6,622 nucleotides of DNA, taken from contig JAPUIN010000336.1 in NCBI GenBank assembly GCA_027297005.1, positions 1-6,622 on the forward strand. Direction: 5' to 3'. This document shows positions 6,560 to 6,622 of the stretch, in pieces. The notes under the pieces are model-generated. The model was not told the origin of the DNA. It searched no databases and was given only the letters and a program-made list of their open reading frames with translations. The DNA comes from Acidobacteriota bacterium. GTDB taxonomy: Bacteria; Acidobacteriota; Polarisedimenticolia; Gp22-AA2. A program made the translations under genes and the position numbers. Within the stretch, counting starts at the first letter, position 1. Every line of letters starts with the position of its first letter.

Positions 6560-6622
6560 TCCGTCGACCGCGCCGGTCCGTCTGCACAAGTTCCTTGCCG
6601 CGTGCGGAGTTGCTTCACGTCG
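6507..6622 (+). CDS. RsuA/RluB-family ribosomal pseudouridine synthase, N-terminus only (3' partial)
   Basis: An open frame starting with ATG at 6507 runs to the window edge (38 codons plus two bases). Its N-terminus is Arg/Lys/Thr-rich (MAKSRRRKRRTARTTSS). From about residue 24 it reads VRLHKFLAACGVASR, the opening of the S4 RNA-binding domain found in RsuA, RluB, RluE and RluF pseudouridine synthases, which isomerise specific uridines in rRNA. A gene of this family commonly follows scpB, which supports the call. The catalytic domain lies outside the window, so the exact member (rluB is most often found here) cannot be fixed. The gene overlaps scpB by 53 bp in a different frame. No other in-frame ATG or GTG occurs before the S4 motif, and the ribosome binding site at 6496 is well placed. 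The basic extension is common in rRNA-binding members of this family. Confidence 0.82.
   Translation, partial: MAKSRRRKRRTARTTSSDPSTAPVRLHKFLAACGVASR

Overview
The window is a GC-rich bacterial chromosomal segment in which every recognisable gene lies on the + strand. Most of it is housekeeping. The order is glnE (5' end outside the window), a 253-bp intergenic region, a cyclic-nucleotide-binding/FHA fusion protein, trpS, scpA, scpB, and the first 38 codons of an RsuA/RluB-type pseudouridine synthase. The trpS-scpA-scpB-pseudouridine synthase order resembles Deltaproteobacteria and relatives. Together with the GC-rich codon use and the cNMP-FHA signalling protein, it suggests a Gram-negative lineage such as Myxococcota/Desulfobacterota or Acidobacteriota. 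This placement is inferred from style and gene order; there is no marker gene that fixes the phylum.

Region 1 (1-2861) encodes the two-domain glutamine synthetase adenylyltransferase/deadenylylase, which tunes ammonia assimilation. Both nucleotidyltransferase domains look catalytically intact. Region 2 (2862-3114) is the only real intergenic space. It holds three inverted repeats (two of them mutually exclusive), a cluster of CCACA-type words near the end of glnE, and a near-consensus sigma70 promoter (TTGACA, 18-bp spacer, TATTAT). A good ribosome binding site then leads into a GTG start. Glutamine control therefore seems to end at 2861, and a new transcription unit begins near 3072.

Region 3 (3115-6622) looks like one transcription unit. 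It starts with a soluble signalling adaptor (cNMP domain, Pro-rich linker, FHA domain, no DNA-binding domain). After a 55-bp gap come tryptophanyl-tRNA synthetase, the two kleisin-complex subunits ScpA and ScpB (partners of SMC in chromosome condensation and segregation), and a ribosomal pseudouridine synthase. The junctions tighten downstream: trpS/scpA overlap by 4 bp, scpA/scpB by 8 bp, and scpB/pseudouridine synthase by 53 bp, which suggests translational coupling.

I found no CRISPR array, tRNA, rRNA, insertion sequence or defence/mobile system. The least ordinary features are the cNMP-FHA fusion at the head of the trpS-scpAB unit, the structured intergenic region before it, an 8-C run in its inter-domain linker, and the 53-bp dual-coding overlap. 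In that overlap the same DNA encodes an acidic ScpB tail and an Arg-rich N-terminus.
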